Source of the DNA: Mesorhizobium sp. M2A.F.Ca.ET.046.03.2.1
Lineage (GTDB): Bacteria > Pseudomonadota > Alphaproteobacteria > Rhizobiales > Rhizobiaceae
Assembly: GCF_003952425.1 (NCBI RefSeq)
Contig: NZ_CP034449.1
Span: forward strand, 2,790,001-2,854,000
Direction: 5' to 3'
Length of the DNA stretch: 64,000 nucleotides
Under the pieces are notes generated by a model. The model did not search any database and had not been told where the DNA came from. It saw nothing but the letters and a program-made list of their open reading frames with translations. This document shows, piece after piece, positions 8,316 to 16,710 of the stretch; within the stretch, counting starts at the first letter, position 1, and the number at the start of each line of letters is the position of its first letter. The position numbers were made by a program, and so were the translations under genes.

Positions 8316-9154
8316 TGAACATCTCGATCATCCTGGCATCCTATGACAGCGGCCACTTCCACGGTGGCTGCGGCCAGGGCCCGGACGCGCTCATCTCGGG
8401 CGGGCTGGCCGAGGCGCTGAAGCTCGCCGGCCACGACGTCGAGGTGAACGACATCGGCAAGGTGGTCGAGGACGAAGAAGAGCGCGAGATCGGCACCGGC
8501 TTTGCCGTCTGCAACGCCGTTTCAGGCGAAGTTCGCATGGCGCTGGACAAGAAGCGGTTTCCGATCGTGCTGGCCGGCAACTGCCTGACCGCCGCCGGCG
8601 CCGTGGCAGGCGCCGGCGCCGACGCCATCATCTGGGCCGACCAGCATGGGGACCTCAACACGCCGGAGACCACCACAACGGGCTTCCTCGACGGCATGGC
8701 GCTGGCCACCGTGCTCGGCCTCTGCTGGCGGCGGATGGCGAACCAGATCCCCGGCTTCAAGCCAGTCGATCCGTCGCGCAGCGTCCTAGTCAACGCGCGC
8801 GACCTCGACGCCGCCGAAAGAGAACTGCTGGAAAAGCTGCCGATCGTCCGGACCGAATGCCCCGACTGGAAGAGCGCTGCGCAGAGACTGAAAGCCGACG
8901 GCGCACGCCCGGTCCACATGCATGTCGATCTCGACGTGCATGACCCCGAGAAGCTGCAGGCCAACCGCTACACCACGCCCGGCGGCCCGGTGCCGGAGCA
9001 AGTGCGCATGGCGATGTGCGGCCTTGCCGGTCCGCTTGCCATCGCCGGGCTCACCATTTCCGCCTACGATCCGGCCTTCGACCCCAAGGGCGACGTGCCG
9101 CCGCTGGTCGGCGAGCTGGTGGTCGACCTGCTGTCCACCCTGGAAAGCAAGTGA
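8315..9154 (+). CDS. Arginase/agmatinase-family protein in the his operon
   Basis: A 279-residue protein of the ureohydrolase (arginase, agmatinase, formiminoglutamase) superfamily, started at a GTG that overlaps the hisA stop. The second metal motif is intact (WADQHGDLN, Asp109-His111-Asp113) and so is the third (HVDLDVHDP). The first motif, normally GGDH, reads AGNC at 87-90, so the first Mn-ligand histidine is a cysteine and the Asp an asparagine. It may have altered metal use, a different substrate, or no hydrolase activity. Its place between hisA and hisF suggests a link to histidine or a related C-N compound, which is inference. Confidence 0.82.
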   Translation: MNISIILASYDSGHFHGGCGQGPDALISGGLAEALKLAGHDVEVNDIGKVVEDEEEREIGTGFAVCNAVSGEVRMALDKKRFPIVLAGNCLTAAGAVAGAGADAIIWADQHGDLNTPETTTTGFLDGMALATVLGLCWRRMANQIPGFKPVDPSRSVLVNARDLDAAERELLEKLPIVRTECPDWKSAAQRLKADGARPVHMHVDLDVHDPEKLQANRYTTPGGPVPEQVRMAMCGLAGPLAIAGLTISAYDPAFDPKGDVPPLVGELVVDLLSTLESK

Positions 9155-9945
9155 TGCTGAAAGCCCGCGTCATCCCCTGCCTGGACGTCAAAAACGGCCG
9201 CGTGGTCAAGGGCGTCAATTTCGTCGACCTCATCGACGCCGGCGATCCGGTCGAAGCCGCCAAGGCTTATGATGCCGCGGGCGCCGATGAGCTGTGCTTC
9301 CTCGACATCACCGCCTCGTCGGACAATCGCGAGACGATCTTCGACGTGGTCGCCCGGACCGCCGAGCAATGCTTCATGCCGCTCACCGTCGGCGGCGGCG
9401 TGCGCCAGGTGGCCGATATCCGCAAGCTGCTTCTGGCCGGCGCCGACAAGGTGTCGATCAACACGGCGGCGGTGAAGAACCCCGATTTCGTCACGGAGGC
9501 CGCCGACAAGTTCGGCAACCAGTGCATCGTCGTGGCCATCGACGCCAAGAAGGTGTCGGCGGCCGGCGAGGCCGACCGCTGGGAGATCTTCACCCATGGC
9601 GGTCGCGAGAAGACGGGCATCGACGCGGTCGACTTCGCCGCACGCATGGTCGATCGCGGCGCCGGCGAGATCCTGCTGACCTCGATGGACCGCGACGGCA
9701 CGAAGGCCGGCTACGACATCGCGCTGACCCGCGCCGTCGCCGACGCGGTGCGCGCGCCGGTCATCGCTTCGGGCGGCGTCGGAACGCTCGATCACCTGGT
9801 CGAAGGCATCCGCGACGGCCATGCTGGCGCCGTGCTTGCCGCCTCGATCTTCCATTTCGGCACTTACTCGATCGCCGAGGCCAAGGCATACATGGCCAAG
9901 GCCGGCCTGCCGATGCGGCTGGACTCGGCCGCCCATCGGGCTTAA
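9154..9945 (+). CDS. hisF: Imidazole glycerol phosphate synthase cyclase subunit HisF
   Basis: A 263-residue TIM barrel that joins ammonia from HisH with PRFAR to give imidazole glycerol phosphate and AICAR. The catalytic Asp pair is visible in [17 protein letters not shown] and in [19 protein letters not shown] and ASGGVG bind phosphate. The start ATG shares one base with the preceding TGA. A palindromic repeat begins at the base after the stop codon. Confidence 0.97.
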   Translation: MLKARVIPCLDVKNGRVVKGVNFVDLIDAGDPVEAAKAYDAAGADELCFLDITASSDNRETIFDVVARTAEQCFMPLTVGGGVRQVADIRKLLLAGADKVSINTAAVKNPDFVTEAADKFGNQCIVVAIDAKKVSAAGEADRWEIFTHGGREKTGIDAVDFAARMVDRGAGEILLTSMDRDGTKAGYDIALTRAVADAVRAPVIASGGVGTLDHLVEGIRDGHAGAVLAASIFHFGTYSIAEAKAYMAKAGLPMRLDSAAHRA

Positions 9946-9993
9946 AGCATGATCCCGCAAGGTTGGGGACCGGTTTTCGGAAAAGATCATGCT
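9946..9993. repeat. Dispersed palindromic repeat (AGCATGATC...GATCATGCT)
   Basis: 48 bases with perfect 9-base inverted ends AGCATGATC and GATCATGCT and an ACCGGTTTTCGG core. It starts directly after the hisF stop and ends 15 bases before hisE. On a transcript it would fold into a hairpin, which could affect expression of hisE relative to hisF. It is probably related to the element at 4728-4776. Confidence 0.8.
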
Positions 9994-10008
9994 TAAACAA
10001 GCAGATAG

Positions 10009-10341
10009 ATGACCGACATGGCTCAATTTTCGCTCGCCGAGCTGGAAACGATCATCCATCAGCGCGCCCATTCCGGCGACCCGGACTCATGGACGGCGAA
10101 ACTGTTCGCCAAGGGCATGGACAAGGCGGCGCAGAAGCTCGGCGAGGAGGCTGTGGAAGCCGTGATCGCCGCCGTCCGCGGCGACAAGCAGGCCCTCGTT
10201 TCGGAAAGCGCGGATCTTCTGTATCATTGGCTGGTCGTGCTCGGCATCGCGGGCGTTCCGTTGGACGACGTGCTCAAGGAGCTCGAGGGCCGCACCGGCC
10301 GCTCGGGGGTTGCCGAAAAGGCGTCCCGCCCCCGGGTTTGA
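10009..10341 (+). CDS. hisE: Phosphoribosyl-ATP pyrophosphohydrolase HisE
   Basis: A 110-residue MazG-like helical enzyme that hydrolyses phosphoribosyl-ATP to phosphoribosyl-AMP, the second step of histidine synthesis. The metal-binding segment [13 protein letters not shown] followed by [11 protein letters not shown] is typical. It is a stand-alone HisE, not fused to HisI. A second ATG three codons in (MAQFSL) is an equally possible start. It is separated from hisF by a palindromic repeat and followed 36 bases on by coaA. Confidence 0.95.
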   Translation: MTDMAQFSLAELETIIHQRAHSGDPDSWTAKLFAKGMDKAAQKLGEEAVEAVIAAVRGDKQALVSESADLLYHWLVVLGIAGVPLDDVLKELEGRTGRSGVAEKASRPRV

Positions 10342-10377
10342 CGCCCGGGGCACACGGCGAGGAGGGCAGGAAACCCG

Positions 10378-11337
10378 ATGGACCAGCTGACTCCGACCGA
10401 GAAGTATTCCCCTTATCGCTTCTTCTCCGCCGAGCAATGGTCGCAGTTCCGCGCCGACACGCCGCTGACGCTGACCGAGGACGAGATCGACCGGCTGCGC
10501 TCGCTCAATGACCCGGTCAACCTCGAAGAGGTCAAGCGCATCTACCTGTCGCTTTCCCGCCTGCTCTCGGCGCATGTCGAGGCGAGCCAGCTGCTGTTCA
10601 GGCAGCGCCAGGCCTTCTTCAAGGCGCAGGACATCGTCAAGACGCCTTTCATCATCGGCATCGCCGGTTCGGTCGCGGTCGGCAAGTCGACCACGGCGCG
10701 TGTGCTGAAGGAGCTTCTGGCGCGCTGGCCGTCGAGCCCCAAGGTCGATCTCATCACCACCGACGGCTTCCTGCTGCCCAATGAGATCCTGCGCCGCGAG
10801 AACCTCATGGAGCGCAAGGGATTTCCCGAGAGCTACGATGTCGGCGCGCTGCTGAGATTCCTGTCCGGCATCAAATCGGCGCAAGGCAGCGTCCGCGCGC
10901 CGGTCTACTCGCACCTGACCTATGACGTCATCCCCGGCGAGTTCGTCACCATCGACCGTCCCGACATCCTGATCTTCGAAGGCATCAACGTGCTGCAGCC
11001 GGGCAAGCTGCCGAAGGACGGCAAGATCGTGCCGTTCTTGTCAGACTTCTTCGATTTCGCCATCTATATCGATGCCGACGAGAAGCTGATCCACCAATGG
11101 TACATCCAGCGCTTCATGCGGCTGCGCGAGACCGCCTTCCGCAATCCGGACTCCTTCTTCCACCGCTATTCGCAGCTTTCCGAGGATGCCGCGCGGGCCA
11201 TTGCTGAGGGGCTTTGGGCCAATATCAACCTGAAGAACCTGCGCGAGAACATCCTGCCGACCAGGGCGCGGGCCGATCTCATCCTGCGCAAAGGCGCCAA
11301 CCATTTGATCGAGGAAGTGGCGCTGAGGAAGCTGTGA
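10378..11337 (+). CDS. coaA: Type I pantothenate kinase
   Basis: A 319-residue prokaryotic type I PanK, which phosphorylates pantothenate as the first and usually feedback-controlled step of coenzyme A synthesis. The P-loop [12 protein letters not shown] lies near residue 101; TTDGFLLPN and EGINVLQ are further family motifs. Length and start ([13 protein letters not shown]) fit the family. It is last in the his cluster, 36 bases after hisE; his-coaA adjacency is usual in rhizobia. Confidence 0.96.
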   Translation: MDQLTPTEKYSPYRFFSAEQWSQFRADTPLTLTEDEIDRLRSLNDPVNLEEVKRIYLSLSRLLSAHVEASQLLFRQRQAFFKAQDIVKTPFIIGIAGSVAVGKSTTARVLKELLARWPSSPKVDLITTDGFLLPNEILRRENLMERKGFPESYDVGALLRFLSGIKSAQGSVRAPVYSHLTYDVIPGEFVTIDRPDILIFEGINVLQPGKLPKDGKIVPFLSDFFDFAIYIDADEKLIHQWYIQRFMRLRETAFRNPDSFFHRYSQLSEDAARAIAEGLWANINLKNLRENILPTRARADLILRKGANHLIEEVALRKL

Positions 11338-11396
11338 GGCCGCGCCCGACGCCGGATCGCCATTCTTCACATCTGCGAGGCAGCTCCTTCGCGCCA

Positions 11397-11413
11397 CGAT
11401 CCAATCTGGATCG
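11397..11413. other. Short inverted repeat between convergent genes
   Basis: CGATCCA, ATC, TGGATCG: a perfect 7-base inverted repeat between the end of coaA and the end of the broken GT87 gene. No T-run follows, so a termination role is uncertain. Confidence 0.3.
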
Positions 11414-11449
11414 CTGAAAATTCGGGACGCGGAAGCCCTCTTCCTTGCG

Positions 11450-12498
11450 CTATGCCAGACGGAAAATCGCCGGGGCAGTTGCCCCAGAACGGCTGCGCCC
11501 TGAACCGCTACGCCAGCGACGGCTTTGCGGAGATTTCAGCCTTCCGGCTTCCCGTCCATTTCGTAGACAGCATCCACGCGCGAGAAACAATGGCACCAGG
11601 ACGGCAACGCAATATCCGCCCCAGGTGAAGTAATGCGTGACGAAAGGCCAGAGCCAGCAAATCGCGAGTATCAGCCGGGGCGGCCTTGACGTCATCGCGG
11701 CCAGCATGGCGACAGCGACGGCCAGACCGATCGTGTCGTAGGTGTAGCCGTAGGGCGTGGCAAGGATCGCAAGGACAGCGGTCAGCGCCACGCGTTCCTG
11801 ATGCGAGACCTGGCGCCCCGGCCGCCAGAGCCAGACCGCTATGGCGATGGAAATGATAGTCGCGACCGCCTGGGCGCCATAGGCGGCGGTTAGCCCGAAG
11901 CCGAGCGCCCTCGCCGTGAAGAACAACGTTATCGCATTATACTGATAAGGCTGCGGATAAGGCGCCTCCATGATCGCCGTCATCAAGGGACGGGTTTCGG
12001 TCAGGAACAGCCGCCGTTCTGACCGAATATCGAGTTCCAGATAACGGCGGGACTGAGGACGACCGCCAGTTCCACCAGCGCTCCGAGTTTCAGCGGCCGG
12101 ATTGCCAGCCACAGACACAGAACGGTCCCGAACGTCCAGACCAGAAAGGCGGGCAGGATCGGCAGGGTCGCGAGCGGGACGCCGAGCAAGAGGATGTTCG
12201 GCGGATAGCTCCATTCCTGATTTGGAAGGTCGGGCGAGAACATGCCGCGCAACGCCGCGCGGTAGGCGTCCGCATCGAAAAGCACGGCAACATGGCCGTC
12301 GATGGCCAGGCGGGAGCCGGCCCAGAGATTGGTGAAATCCCAGTAGGGCAGCCTGTGCGATAGCTCGGAAAACCCTCTGCCGTCGAGGTTCCACAACATG
12401 CTCAGGTAGACCTCGGCCATCCAGATACCGATCATCGATACGACCGTGACCATTGCCACGTCCAAGAGGCTTCGGGTCCTGATCCAGTTCGGTTCCAT
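11450..12498 (-). pseudogene. GT87 (DUF2029) membrane glycosyltransferase, internal deletion plus frameshift
   Basis: The first 160 or so codons (12498 down to about 12010) read as the N-terminal part of a GT87/DUF2029 polyprenyl-phosphate-dependent mannosyltransferase: a membrane segment, then YWDFTNLWAGSRLAIDG, WSYPPNILLLGVP and the end motif IWNSIFGQNG. The frame then stops at 12001. Family-like sequence resumes in another frame with FLTETRPLMTAIMEAPYPQP and continues in hydrophobic helices to 11450. The segment that normally lies between FGQNG and the LTET region appears to be missing, roughly 60-80 residues by memory of the family. The gene is therefore likely inactive. The long frame covering 11450-12565 is only partly real. 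Confidence 0.72.
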
Positions 12499-12567
12499 GG
12501 CGATCTCGATTTGGCAACCGCGCTTGTAGCGTGGGTGTCCTTAAAATCGCGTTGCCCCCGGACATGG

Positions 12568-13185
12568 TCAGCCAGGCACCGTCACCCGCCGCAGCGTCAG
12601 ATTGATGCGGCCGCCATTCTTCAACAGCGCCGATGTCGCCGGATAGATGCGATCGACGCCATGGAAGGCGAGGCGCCCCTCGCCGCCGAGCACGACGACG
12701 TCGCCGCTCTTCAGCCTGAACGATTTGGTGCCGCCTTCGCGCGTGTTCTGGCCGACCCGGAACAGGCAGTCGTCGCCCAGCGAGACCGACACAACGGGCG
12801 CGTCAAAATCCTGCTCGTCGCGATCCTGGTGCAGACCCATCCTGGCGTCCGCCGCATAGAAGTTGACAAGACAGGCCTCGGGCGGATGCGGGTAAGCCGA
12901 GACTTCGCGCCACAATTGCAGCAGCGCCTCGGGGATCGGCGGCCAAGGCTCGCCGGTCACCGGATGCGTCGGCTGGTAGCGGTAGCCGCGCTCCTTGTCG
13001 GTCACCCAGCCAAGCGCGCCGCAATTGGTCATGCGCACGCTCATCTGCTTGCCGGTGCGCGGCATGGCGGGCACGTAGAGGGGTGCGGCCTGCACCACGC
13101 GCCGGATCTCCTTGACCAGCGCTTCCTGGGCGGGGCGAGCGATGTAGCCCGGCATGTGGCGGACGCCTTTGGGCAGAACGAGCAT
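12568..13185 (-). CDS. alkB: AlkB-type alpha-ketoglutarate-dependent dioxygenase
   Basis: A 205-residue Fe(II)/2-oxoglutarate dioxygenase of the AlkB family, which removes alkyl groups from bases such as 1-methyladenine and 3-methylcytosine in DNA or RNA. The iron ligands are His119 and Asp121 in GLHQDRDEQDF and His175 in LAFHGVDR. The 2-oxoglutarate-binding arginines are in RINLTLRRV near the C-terminus. NFYAADARMG is also typical. It stands alone with no Ada-like gene nearby. Confidence 0.93.
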   Translation of the reverse strand: MLVLPKGVRHMPGYIARPAQEALVKEIRRVVQAAPLYVPAMPRTGKQMSVRMTNCGALGWVTDKERGYRYQPTHPVTGEPWPPIPEALLQLWREVSAYPHPPEACLVNFYAADARMGLHQDRDEQDFDAPVVSVSLGDDCLFRVGQNTREGGTKSFRLKSGDVVVLGGEGRLAFHGVDRIYPATSALLKNGGRINLTLRRVTVPG

Positions 13186-13275
13186 GGATCGATCCGATCA
13201 ATTGGCCCGAAAGCATGCCACCGAAGGAAGAGTTCCGCGACCCGAAAACGGCCGCTCGTTTCCGGCATGCTGTTC

Positions 13276-13713
13276 TCAGTCGCTGTCGACGCGACCGCGC
13301 AGCTTCTTCACCGTCGACCGGCCTGCCTTGCTCTTGAGGCGGCGCTCCACGGCGCCTTTGGACGGCCTGGTCTTCTTGCGCGGCGGCGGTGGCGGCTCGG
13401 CCGCCTTGGCGACCAGCGCGGTCAGGCGCGCCCGCGCGTCGGCGCGGTTCTGCTCCTGGGTGCGGAACCGGCCGGCCTCGATGACGATGACGCCGTCCTT
13501 GGTGGCGCGCTGGCCGGCAAGCTTGATCGCGCGGACGCGGACCCGCTCGCTAAGGCCCGAAGCGTTCGCCGCGTCGAAGCGCAACTGTACGGCGGTGGCT
13601 ACCTTGTTGACGTTCTGGCCGCCCGGGCCGGACGAGCGGATGAAGTCCTCATGCAGGTCGCCCGCATGGATGACCGCTTCGCCTGATATGATGATGTCGT
13701 CGTCGCTCGCCAT
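13276..13713 (-). CDS. arfB: Peptidyl-tRNA hydrolase ArfB (stalled-ribosome rescue)
   Basis: A 145-residue class I release-factor-like protein when started at MASDDDIIIS. The GGQ motif is in SSGPGGQNVNK and catalyses peptidyl-tRNA hydrolysis. The C-terminus is rich in Lys/Arg (RKKTRPSKGAVERRLKSKAG), the tail that enters the empty mRNA channel of stalled ribosomes. A longer start at 13770 adds 19 residues without family similarity. It lies downstream of pckA, with a palindromic repeat between them. Confidence 0.93.
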   Translation of the reverse strand: MASDDDIIISGEAVIHAGDLHEDFIRSSGPGGQNVNKVATAVQLRFDAANASGLSERVRVRAIKLAGQRATKDGVIVIEAGRFRTQEQNRADARARLTALVAKAAEPPPPPRKKTRPSKGAVERRLKSKAGRSTVKKLRGRVDSD

Positions 13714-13812
13714 GGAGCACTCATGACGCGACGGCTGCAAAAAGAAAAGGCCCGGCGCAGGGGGCTTCACCGTTTCACGGAAACGGCGAATCCTCCCTGG
13801 CTCTCAATGTTG

Positions 13813-13860
13813 ACGCAATTCCGGACGGAAAACCGTTTTGCACTTTTCCTGGAATTGCGC
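13813..13860. repeat. Palindromic repeat, ACGCAATTCC...GGAATTGCG family, copy 1
   Basis: 48 bases with ends ACGCAATTCC and GGAATTGCGC around GGACGGAAAACC and CACTTTTCCT. Two further copies lie at 36753-36800 and 55753-55799. This copy lies just downstream of pckA, where a transcript hairpin could act as a 3' stabiliser. Confidence 0.85.
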
Positions 13861-13898
13861 TGGCCGGGCCCTGGAGGTGAGGACGCTCGAGGCAGCGA

Positions 13899-15509
13899 TT
13901 ATTCCGCCGCCTCCTGCAGGCGCGGCGCTGCGCCCAGGATGGTGGCGTCGACGTGACGCTCGAACTTCTCGAAATTGGTCGCGAACATGTTGACCAGCTT
14001 CGCCGCCTGGCGGTCGTAGCCGGCCTTGTCCGCCCAGGTCGAGCGCGGGTCGAGAATGGCGCCGTCGACACCCGGAACCGCCACCGGCACCTCGAAGCCG
14101 AAATTGGCGTCGGTGCGGAACTCGGCCGACTTCAGCGAACCATCGAGCGCGGCGCCCAGAAGAGCGCGCGTCACCTTGATCGGCATGCGGCGGCCGGTGC
14201 CGTAGGCGCCGCCGGTCCAGCCGGTGTTGACCAGCCAGCAATCGACCTTGTGCTCGGCGATCAGCTCGCGCAGCAGATTGCCGTATTCCGAGGGATGGCG
14301 CGGCATGAAGGGGGCGCCGAAGCAGGTCGAGAAGGTCGCCTCCGGCTCGGTGACGCCCTTTTCCGTGCCGGCGACCTTGGCGGTGTAACCGGACAGGAAG
14401 TGATACATCGCCTGCGCCGGGGTCAATTTGGCGATCGGCGGCATCACGCCGAAAGCGTCGGCGGTCAGCATGATGATGTTCTTCGGATGGCCTGCGCGGC
14501 CGGTCTTCGAGGCGTTGGGGATGAAGTCCAGCGGATAGGCGCAGCGCGTGTTCTCGGTGAGGCTGCCGTCATTGAAATCCGGCACGCGGCCGGCATCGAG
14601 CACGACATTCTCCAGCACCGTGCCGAAGCGCTGCGTTGTGGCGAAGATCTCAGGCTCGGCCTCGGCCGACAGCCGGATCGTCTTGGCGTAGCAGCCGCCC
14701 TCGAAATTGAAGACGCCGTGCGGGCCCCAGCCATGCTCGTCGTCGCCGATCAGCGTGCGCGACGGATCCGCCGACAGCGTCGTCTTGCCGGTGCCGGACA
14801 GGCCGAAGAACACCGCCGCGTCGCCGGCCGGGCCTTCATTGGCGGAACAGTGCATGGGCATCACGCTCTTTTGCGGCAGCAGGTAGTTCAGCATGGTGAA
14901 TACCGACTTCTTCATCTCGCCGGCATAGGACGTGCCGCCGATCAGCACGATCTTGCGGATCAGGTCGACCGCGATCACGGTTTCGGTGCGGGTGCCGTGA
15001 CGCGCCGGATCGGCGCGGAAGGACGGCAAATCGATGATCGTCATGTCGGGGAGGAAGCGCTCGAGCTCCGCGGCTTGCGGGCGGATCAAAAGGTTGCGGA
15101 TGAAAAGCGAGTGCCAGGCGAATTCGGTGATGACCCGGGTCGGCAGCTTGAGGTCGGCGTCGGCGCCGCCGATCAGGTCCTGAACATAGAGATCCTTGTC
15201 CGCCGCGTGGGCGCGGAAGTCGAAAAGCAGCGACTCGAACTGGGCGGGCGAGATCGCCTTGTTGTTGTCCCACCAGACATGCGGCTCGGTCGCCTCGTCG
15301 CGCACGACGAATTTGTCCTTCGGCGAACGCCCGGTGTGCTGACCGGTCTCGGCGACCAGCGCGCCTTGCGCGGTCAGCCTCGCCTCGCTGCGCCGGATCG
15401 CTTCCTCGTAGAGTTCGGCCGCGCCGAGATTGTAGCGCACCATGCCCGTGGTCTTTAGGCCGATCGCGTCAATAGCGCAGTCGGGGTTGCGTTTGCCGGC
15501 TTCCGACAT
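13899..15509 (-). CDS. pckA: Phosphoenolpyruvate carboxykinase (ATP)
   Basis: A 536-residue ATP-type PEPCK, which converts oxaloacetate and ATP to PEP and CO2 as the first step of gluconeogenesis on dicarboxylates. The P-loop [11 protein letters not shown] and the metal site IGDDEHGWG are intact, as is the substrate-binding [11 protein letters not shown] segment. The start at [11 protein letters not shown] follows an AGAGAGGAAA ribosome-binding site; the 33 codons upstream in frame are not family sequence. It diverges from chvI across about 340 bases. Confidence 0.97.
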   Translation of the reverse strand: MSEAGKRNPDCAIDAIGLKTTGMVRYNLGAAELYEEAIRRSEARLTAQGALVAETGQHTGRSPKDKFVVRDEATEPHVWWDNNKAISPAQFESLLFDFRAHAADKDLYVQDLIGGADADLKLPTRVITEFAWHSLFIRNLLIRPQAAELERFLPDMTIIDLPSFRADPARHGTRTETVIAVDLIRKIVLIGGTSYAGEMKKSVFTMLNYLLPQKSVMPMHCSANEGPAGDAAVFFGLSGTGKTTLSADPSRTLIGDDEHGWGPHGVFNFEGGCYAKTIRLSAEAEPEIFATTQRFGTVLENVVLDAGRVPDFNDGSLTENTRCAYPLDFIPNASKTGRAGHPKNIIMLTADAFGVMPPIAKLTPAQAMYHFLSGYTAKVAGTEKGVTEPEATFSTCFGAPFMPRHPSEYGNLLRELIAEHKVDCWLVNTGWTGGAYGTGRRMPIKVTRALLGAALDGSLKSAEFRTDANFGFEVPVAVPGVDGAILDPRSTWADKAGYDRQAAKLVNMFATNFEKFERHVDATILGAAPRLQEAAE

Positions 15510-15849
15510 CAAATTTCCTCTCTGGATTTGGCCGCATGTGACGGGGATTTCACTGAGCCCGTGCCGGGGGCTGTCAGGTTCAGAACCAGAAAAGCCGAAT
15601 GATATCAAATCATTAATCGATTTAAAAAATTTGAAAGTTGTTTAAATCGTTTATATGTGCAAAAGTCGCGGACGTTGCCCAAAGGATTGGCAGACTCCAA
15701 TCGTCCAATCCCGTTATGGGTGCGATGGTGTGTAGCGGCAGGCCGCCCGTGACTTCGGACAGGGCCCGTGCCACATTTTGTACCCAATTTGTCCTGCAAA
15801 AGCCCCTTCTCGACGACAGAAGGGACAGCTCATGAGGGAGCCGCTTGAA
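15510..15849. promoter_or_regulatory. pckA-chvI divergent regulatory region
   Basis: About 340 bases without a gene. An AT-rich core (15600-15660) contains CGATTTAAA (15618-15626) and its reverse complement TTTAAATCG (15641-15649), 14 bases apart; the left arm overlaps AATCGATT, a CG-centred palindrome of the kind bound by LacI-family regulators. In rhizobia the LacI-type regulator PckR controls pckA, so these are candidate PckR sites. The match to a PckR consensus could not be tested. The rest shows nothing I can name. Confidence 0.4.
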
Positions 15850-16551
15850 ATGGCAACAATCGCGCTTGTCGACGACGACCGCAACATCCTGACCTCGGTG
15901 TCGATCGCGCTCGAATCCGAGGGCTACCGGGTCGAAACCTACACCGACGGCGCGTCGGCGCTGGAAGGCCTGGCGGCGCGCCCGCCGAACCTCGCCATCC
16001 TCGACATCAAGATGCCGCGCATGGACGGCATGGAGCTGTTGCGCCGCATGCGTCAGAAATCGGACCTGCCGGTGATCTTCCTGACGTCTAAGGACGACGA
16101 GATCGACGAATTGTTCGGCCTCAAGATGGGCGCCGACGATTTCATCCGCAAACCCTTCTCGCAGCGGCTCCTGGTCGAGCGCGTGCGGGCGGTGCTGCGC
16201 CGGACCAGCGCCCGCGAGGCGGCGGCCAAGGCGCCCGCCCAGCAGGCCCGCTCGCTCGAACGCGGCCAGCTGGTGATGGACCAGGAACGCCATACCTGCA
16301 CCTGGAAAGGCGAGCCGGTGACGCTGACGGTGACCGAGTTCCTCATCCTGCATTCGCTGGCGCAGCGCCCCGGTGTGGTGAAAAGCCGTGATGCGCTGAT
16401 GGATTCGGCCTATGATGAGCAGGTCTATGTCGACGACCGCACCATCGACAGCCACATCAAGCGGCTGCGCAAGAAGTTCAAGGCCGTCGACGACGACTTC
16501 GAGATGATCGAAACCCTTTACGGAGTCGGGTACCGGTTCCGCGAAGCATGA
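15850..16551 (+). CDS. chvI: Response regulator ChvI
   Basis: A 233-residue OmpR-type regulator. Receiver domain: Asp8-Asp9 acidic pocket, phospho-acceptor Asp52 in [13 protein letters not shown], and [11 protein letters not shown]. Winged-helix DNA-binding domain: from about residue 130, with [17 protein letters not shown] as the recognition region. The start at [12 protein letters not shown] matches the conserved rhizobial N-terminus; an in-frame ATG at 15832 adds six residues. With ChvG it controls exopolysaccharide, motility and acid or envelope-stress genes and is needed for host interaction in several rhizobia. Confidence 0.95.
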   Translation: MATIALVDDDRNILTSVSIALESEGYRVETYTDGASALEGLAARPPNLAILDIKMPRMDGMELLRRMRQKSDLPVIFLTSKDDEIDELFGLKMGADDFIRKPFSQRLLVERVRAVLRRTSAREAAAKAPAQQARSLERGQLVMDQERHTCTWKGEPVTLTVTEFLILHSLAQRPGVVKSRDALMDSAYDEQVYVDDRTIDSHIKRLRKKFKAVDDDFEMIETLYGVGYRFREA

Positions 16552-16690
16552 ATAGGCAGTAGTGAGTAGGCAGTAGGGAATAGTCGGTAGTCAGCTTTGA
16601 ATAGTGCGAGCGGCCGGTTATGCCAGCTGCGGTCCCCGCCAGCCACTGCTCTATTCCCTACTGCCTACTGCCTACTCACTACTCACTAAT
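16552..16690. repeat. Long inverted repeat of GTAG/CTAC-type units between chvI and chvG
   Basis: Begins right after the chvI stop. The left arm (about 16559-16582) reads TAGTGAGTAGGCAGTAGG and on to AATAG; the right arm (about 16651-16688) is its complement, extended by an extra CTACTGC unit. The spacer is about 70 bases. A second, different copy of the same style lies at 63498-63600. On the chvI transcript it would make a strong hairpin upstream of chvG. Confidence 0.8.
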
Positions 16691-16710
16691 TAACCAGGGC
16701 CTGCTATTCG

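Noticed and set aside
11450..12565. Single 371-codon minus-strand frame
   Set aside because: Only its C-terminal half matches GT87. The N-terminal half is out of frame with the real gene, so the region is a frameshifted pseudogene.
16552..16690. Possible CRISPR array from repeated short units
   Set aside because: Units are 6-10 bases, inverted and without unique spacers. It is a hairpin, not a CRISPR array.
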